A stretch of 8,481 nucleotides of DNA from Desulfobacterales bacterium (GTDB lineage: Bacteria; Desulfobacterota; Desulfobacteria; Desulfobacterales; JAUCGF01): the NCBI GenBank assembly GCA_029940345.1, contig JAOZRC010000206.1, forward strand, positions 1-8,481, in the 5' to 3' direction. Both the position numbers and the translations under genes were made by a program. Under the pieces are notes generated by a model. That model did not search any database, was not told where the DNA came from, and was given only the letters and a program-made list of their open reading frames with translations. This document shows, one piece after another, positions 6,744 through 8,481 of this stretch. The number at the start of each line of letters is the position of its first letter. Position 1 is the stretch's first letter.

Positions 6744-6889
6744 CTGATATATCTATCACCATCTGAACAGGTCGTTTGTATTTATTTGAATGATATTTTA
6801 TTAAATTTTGACAGGTTATAAGAATTTCGGATGAATTCCGAACGTATAAAAAATTAGAAAAAAAGTAAAAAAAAGGAAGGCTGATATAT
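6744..6889. promoter_or_regulatory. Two CTGATATAT sites, possible regulator half-sites
   Basis: The 9-mer CTGATATAT occurs at 6744-6752 and 6881-6889. Two more copies lie in the palindromes at 6908-6928 and 7201-7228 (the latter inverted). Four copies in under 500 bases of a divergent control region suggest binding sites for the adjacent GntR protein, though the local AT richness raises the chance rate. A-rich runs at about 6848-6874 lie between the first two sites and may bend DNA. Confidence 0.4.
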
Positions 6890-6907
6890 TATCCAATATT
6901 TCCAAAG

Positions 6908-6928
6908 CTGATATATGAAGCTTATCAG
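6908..6928. promoter_or_regulatory. Candidate operator of the minus-strand operon
   Basis: CTGATA (6908-6913) and TATCAG (6923-6928) form inverted arms across a 9-bp gap, and the left arm extends to the repeated CTGATATAT. The palindrome covers the -10 and spacer of the minus-strand promoter candidate, a position fitting repression. Binding by the neighbouring GntR protein is inference. Confidence 0.45.
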
Positions 6929-6937
6929 TTTTGTCAA
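6910..6937 (-). promoter_or_regulatory. Candidate sigma-70 promoter for the minus-strand operon
   Basis: On the minus strand TTGACA (6937-6932) is followed after 16 bases by TATATC (6915-6910). It would drive the FAD/GcvT gene through a leader of about 270 nt. The -35 is a perfect consensus; the -10 matches only partly. Confidence 0.45.
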
Positions 6938-7057
6938 GAAAAAATAACGGCTGATTAAAAAAAAATCGATTGTTGCCAATTCGTTCCCAAATGCAGGGTG
7001 CTAACCACAGTTTGCACGCCGCGAATCAAATACCGGTTTATCTGACTCTCATTTGAC

Positions 7058-7187
7058 GTAACCGTTCACCCCCTCTGGTTCCCATGCTCCGGCGTGGGAA
7101 CCTTTTATGCACAAAAATGCGTCAATTCAAGGTGCAGAGGGTTGCGCTATACGTTCCCAGGCCGGAGCGTGGGGAGTGAACGGTTAC
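7058..7187. mobile_element. 130-bp MITE with 8-bp target-site duplication
   Basis: The ends are inverted repeats: GTAACCGTTCACCCCC at 7058-7073 against the complement of 7172-7187, 15 of 16 matching. The octamer CATTTGAC directly abuts both ends (7050-7057 and 7188-7195), as a target duplication would. The interior encodes nothing recognisable but has a hairpin at 7077-7102 (GGTTCCCA/TGGGAACC, 11 pairs with one wobble). A similar half-hairpin lies near 7152-7174. The GTTCCCA...TGGGAAC core is shared with the 4013-4134 element. An 8-bp duplication points to mobilisation in trans by a DDE transposase making 8-bp staggers; no such enzyme is in the window. Confidence 0.8.
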
Positions 7188-7190
7188 CAT

Positions 7191-7219
7191 TTGACAACCA
7201 GATATATAAATAGTATCTT
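7191..7219 (+). promoter_or_regulatory. Candidate sigma-70 promoter of the GntR gene
   Basis: TTGACA (7191-7196) is followed after exactly 17 bases by TATCTT (7214-7219). The -35 hexamer overlaps the right-hand MITE target duplication, so insertion left the core promoter whole but replaced everything upstream. The start site would be near 7226, giving a leader of about 118 nt with a possible AATTCGGCA/TGCCGGAATT stem at 7229-7270. Confidence 0.55.
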
Positions 7220-7226
7220 ATATATC
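7201..7226. promoter_or_regulatory. Palindromic operator candidate over the GntR promoter
   Basis: GATATATAA (7201-7209) and TTATATATC (7218-7226) are perfect 9-bp inverted arms around an 8-bp gap. The palindrome spans the promoter spacer and the -10 hexamer, and the right arm continues into ATATATCAG, the inverted form of the repeated CTGATATAT. This layout is typical of autorepression by a dimeric GntR protein; the binding itself is inferred. Confidence 0.55.
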
Positions 7227-7269
7227 AGAATTCGGCATCCTTCATTTTCCGTTTCACACTTGCCGGAAT

Positions 7270-7298
7270 TTGGCGAAGGTTGGACAGATTGGTATTAT
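7270..7298 (+). promoter_or_regulatory. Alternative, weaker promoter candidate for the GntR gene
   Basis: TTGGCG (7270-7275), a 17-base spacer and TATTAT (7293-7298) give a second possible promoter, starting near 7305. The AGGAGG at 7299-7304 touches an ATG at 7305 that opens only a 7-codon frame (MLRTNLK), with no proper spacing, so I do not call a leader peptide. Confidence 0.3.
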
Positions 7299-7343
7299 AG
7301 GAGGATGCTCAGAACTAATTTGAAATAGACTTAGGTAAAAACC

Positions 7344-7997
7344 ATGATTACAAACGGTACATTGCGGGAAAAAGTATATCACTATTTAAGGCAGGAACTT
7401 GCCAAAGGTAATTTGATCCCAGGATCATTTATCAACCAGAACGAAATTTGTGAAAAACTCAGTATCAGCCGGGCGCCTATGCGTGACGCCCTGATTCAGT
7501 TGGAAGCGGAGCAATTTGTCGAAATATTGCCGCGGCGGGGTGTTTTACTTAGAAAGCTGTCTATCAAAGATATTAAAAATTATTATGAAATTATTGGCGC
7601 CCTTGAATCCGCATTGATTATTAACGAATTCGACAAATTGAATGCCGATCACATTGAAAAAATGACAGGGTATAACGAACAATTAAAAGCAGCGCTTGAA
7701 AAGGAAAAATTTGAAGCCTATTTTGAAATAGATTTGGATTTTCACAACGTGTTTCTCGAGCTTTCCGATAATAGCCGGTTAAGAAGAATGATCATCGTCC
7801 TGATGCAGCGTCTTTATGATTTTCCCCGAATGAAATATGATAAGCAATGGGAGCGGATCAATTACCACGAGCATGGGCGTTTGATCTACTCCGTCCGGGT
7901 GGGCAACCGTGAAGCCACGGCCAGTATCATAAAAAATGAACTCTGGTCATTTACACGTCATAAAGAATATCTCCAAAAAATTTATCAACTTGAATAA
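7344..7997 (+). CDS. GntR-family transcriptional regulator, FadR/FCD subfamily
   Basis: The protein has 217 residues. Residues 1-72 form the winged helix-turn-helix: LREKVYHYLRQELAKGNLIPG, then INQNEICEKLSISRAPMRDAL (30-50) as the recognition unit and PRRGVLLRKLS as the wing. Residues about 76-212 are the all-helical FCD effector domain. Its metal/ligand site is partly recognisable: Asp130-x-x-x-His134 and His177 (EHGRL). By spacing, the usual third histidine is replaced by Glu199, which may alter ligand or metal preference. Members bind small acids or amino acid-like effectors and usually repress. It is transcribed away from the FAD/GcvT operon and shares its control region, so joint control of both directions is likely. 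The ATG at 7344 has only a weak AGGT upstream; in-frame stops exclude a longer form. Confidence 0.93.
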   Translation: MITNGTLREKVYHYLRQELAKGNLIPGSFINQNEICEKLSISRAPMRDALIQLEAEQFVEILPRRGVLLRKLSIKDIKNYYEIIGALESALIINEFDKLNADHIEKMTGYNEQLKAALEKEKFEAYFEIDLDFHNVFLELSDNSRLRRMIIVLMQRLYDFPRMKYDKQWERINYHEHGRLIYSVRVGNREATASIIKNELWSFTRHKEYLQKIYQLE

Positions 7998-8481
7998 CTG
8001 CGCTGGCACGTTCCTATAGACTTTTAGATAATTAATGTCACAAGGCTAGAGGGAGAAGACTGTTTAAAATATTCGAAGTGGGCTCCTGTTTTCGTAAAGA
8101 ATCCGCTGGTATGCGACATGCCAACGAGTTTACCATGCTGAATCTTGTTGAAATGAGACTGCCTCTGGAAAAGCGTAAAGCGCGTCTGCAAGAGTTGGCT
8201 GATATCGTAATGACAGCGGCCGGCATTGAAAATTATACATCAGTGACCGAATCGTCAGAAGTCTATGGGAATACGTTCGATATCGTTTGCGGGCCGGACA
8301 ATTGGGAAGTGGCCTCTTGCGCCATAGGACCGCACCCGTTGGATAGCGCCTGGGGAATAACAGACGTCTGGGTCGGTCTGGGATTCGGGCTGGAACGCTT
8401 GATCATGGCGTCACAAGGCAGTGACTCACTTGGGAAATGGCGCCGAAGCCTGCCTTATCTGGATGGCATCCGGCTCAGGAT
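7998..8481 (+). pseudogene. pylS: 5'-truncated, frameshifted pyrrolysyl-tRNA synthetase (PylSc catalytic domain)
   Basis: From 8060 one open frame runs to the window edge (140 codons) with the C-terminal half of the PylS catalytic domain: class II motif 2 (FEVGSCFRKES, HANEFTMLNLVE), pocket positions Asn in TMLNL, Tyr in SEVYGNT and Trp in VWVGLG, and motif 3 GLGFGLERLIM. The end (LPYLDGIRL) is within a few residues of the family C-terminus. Upstream, the GntR frame continues past its stop as LRWHVPIDF-TAG-IINVTRLEGED, which parallels the PylSc segment LRPMLAPNLY...RLERLW. So homology starts right at 7998, with one in-frame TAG (8025-8027) and a frameshift near 8052-8062. The first part of the catalytic domain, including motif 1, and any start codon are missing. 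I see no pylT, pylB, pylC, pylD or pylSn in the window. Confidence 0.85.

Noticed and set aside
7305..7328. Seven-codon leader peptide behind AGGAGG, upstream of the GntR gene
   Set aside because: The Shine-Dalgarno touches the ATG with no spacing, and the peptide has no attenuator-like codon run.

Overview
The window looks like part of an accessory methylotrophy locus from an anaerobic, corrinoid-using bacterium. A sulfate-reducing desulfobacterium is my best guess. The reasons are a methyltransferase corrinoid protein, a UroD/MtaA-like protein, an MttB-family remnant, the C-terminal half of a split-type (PylSc-like) pyrrolysyl-tRNA synthetase, and a high load of REP/MITE-like repeats. The taxon is inferred from gene style; no rRNA or marker gene is present.

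Layout. 1-800 is repeat-rich DNA without an intact gene. It holds a decayed REP-associated transposase remnant (16-285, minus), a 25-bp inverted repeat pair (64-88 / 733-757), and a 171-bp element with 23-bp terminal inverted repeats (530-700). 758-1147 is AT-rich and empty. 1148-6634 is a minus-strand gene block. In transcription order it runs: an 815-aa FAD oxidoreductase/GcvT fusion of the dimethylglycine/sarcosine dehydrogenase type (4187-6634), a four-hairpin REP element (4013-4134), a corrinoid protein (3325-3969), an EmrE-like SMR transporter (2931-3260), a UroD-superfamily protein (1579-2664) and a truncated, twice-frameshifted mttB-family pseudogene (1148-1544). 6635-7343 is a divergent control region with candidate promoters in both directions, repeated CTGATATAT sites, two palindromes lying on the -10 regions, and a 130-bp MITE with an 8-bp target duplication. 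7344-7997 (plus) is a FadR-type GntR regulator. From its stop codon to the window end runs a 5'-truncated, frameshifted pylS remnant.

How it may work together. An N-methylated substrate such as a betaine, dimethylglycine or sarcosine could be demethylated by the FAD/GcvT protein, with one-carbon units passed to tetrahydrofolate. The corrinoid protein would shuttle methyl groups for an MttB-type methyltransferase, with the UroD-like protein as second methyltransferase. The SMR protein could move quaternary ammonium compounds. The GntR protein probably controls both itself and the divergent operon. The local MttB partner and the pyrrolysine synthetase are both broken, so the locus looks like a methylamine/betaine cluster in decay or dependent on copies elsewhere.
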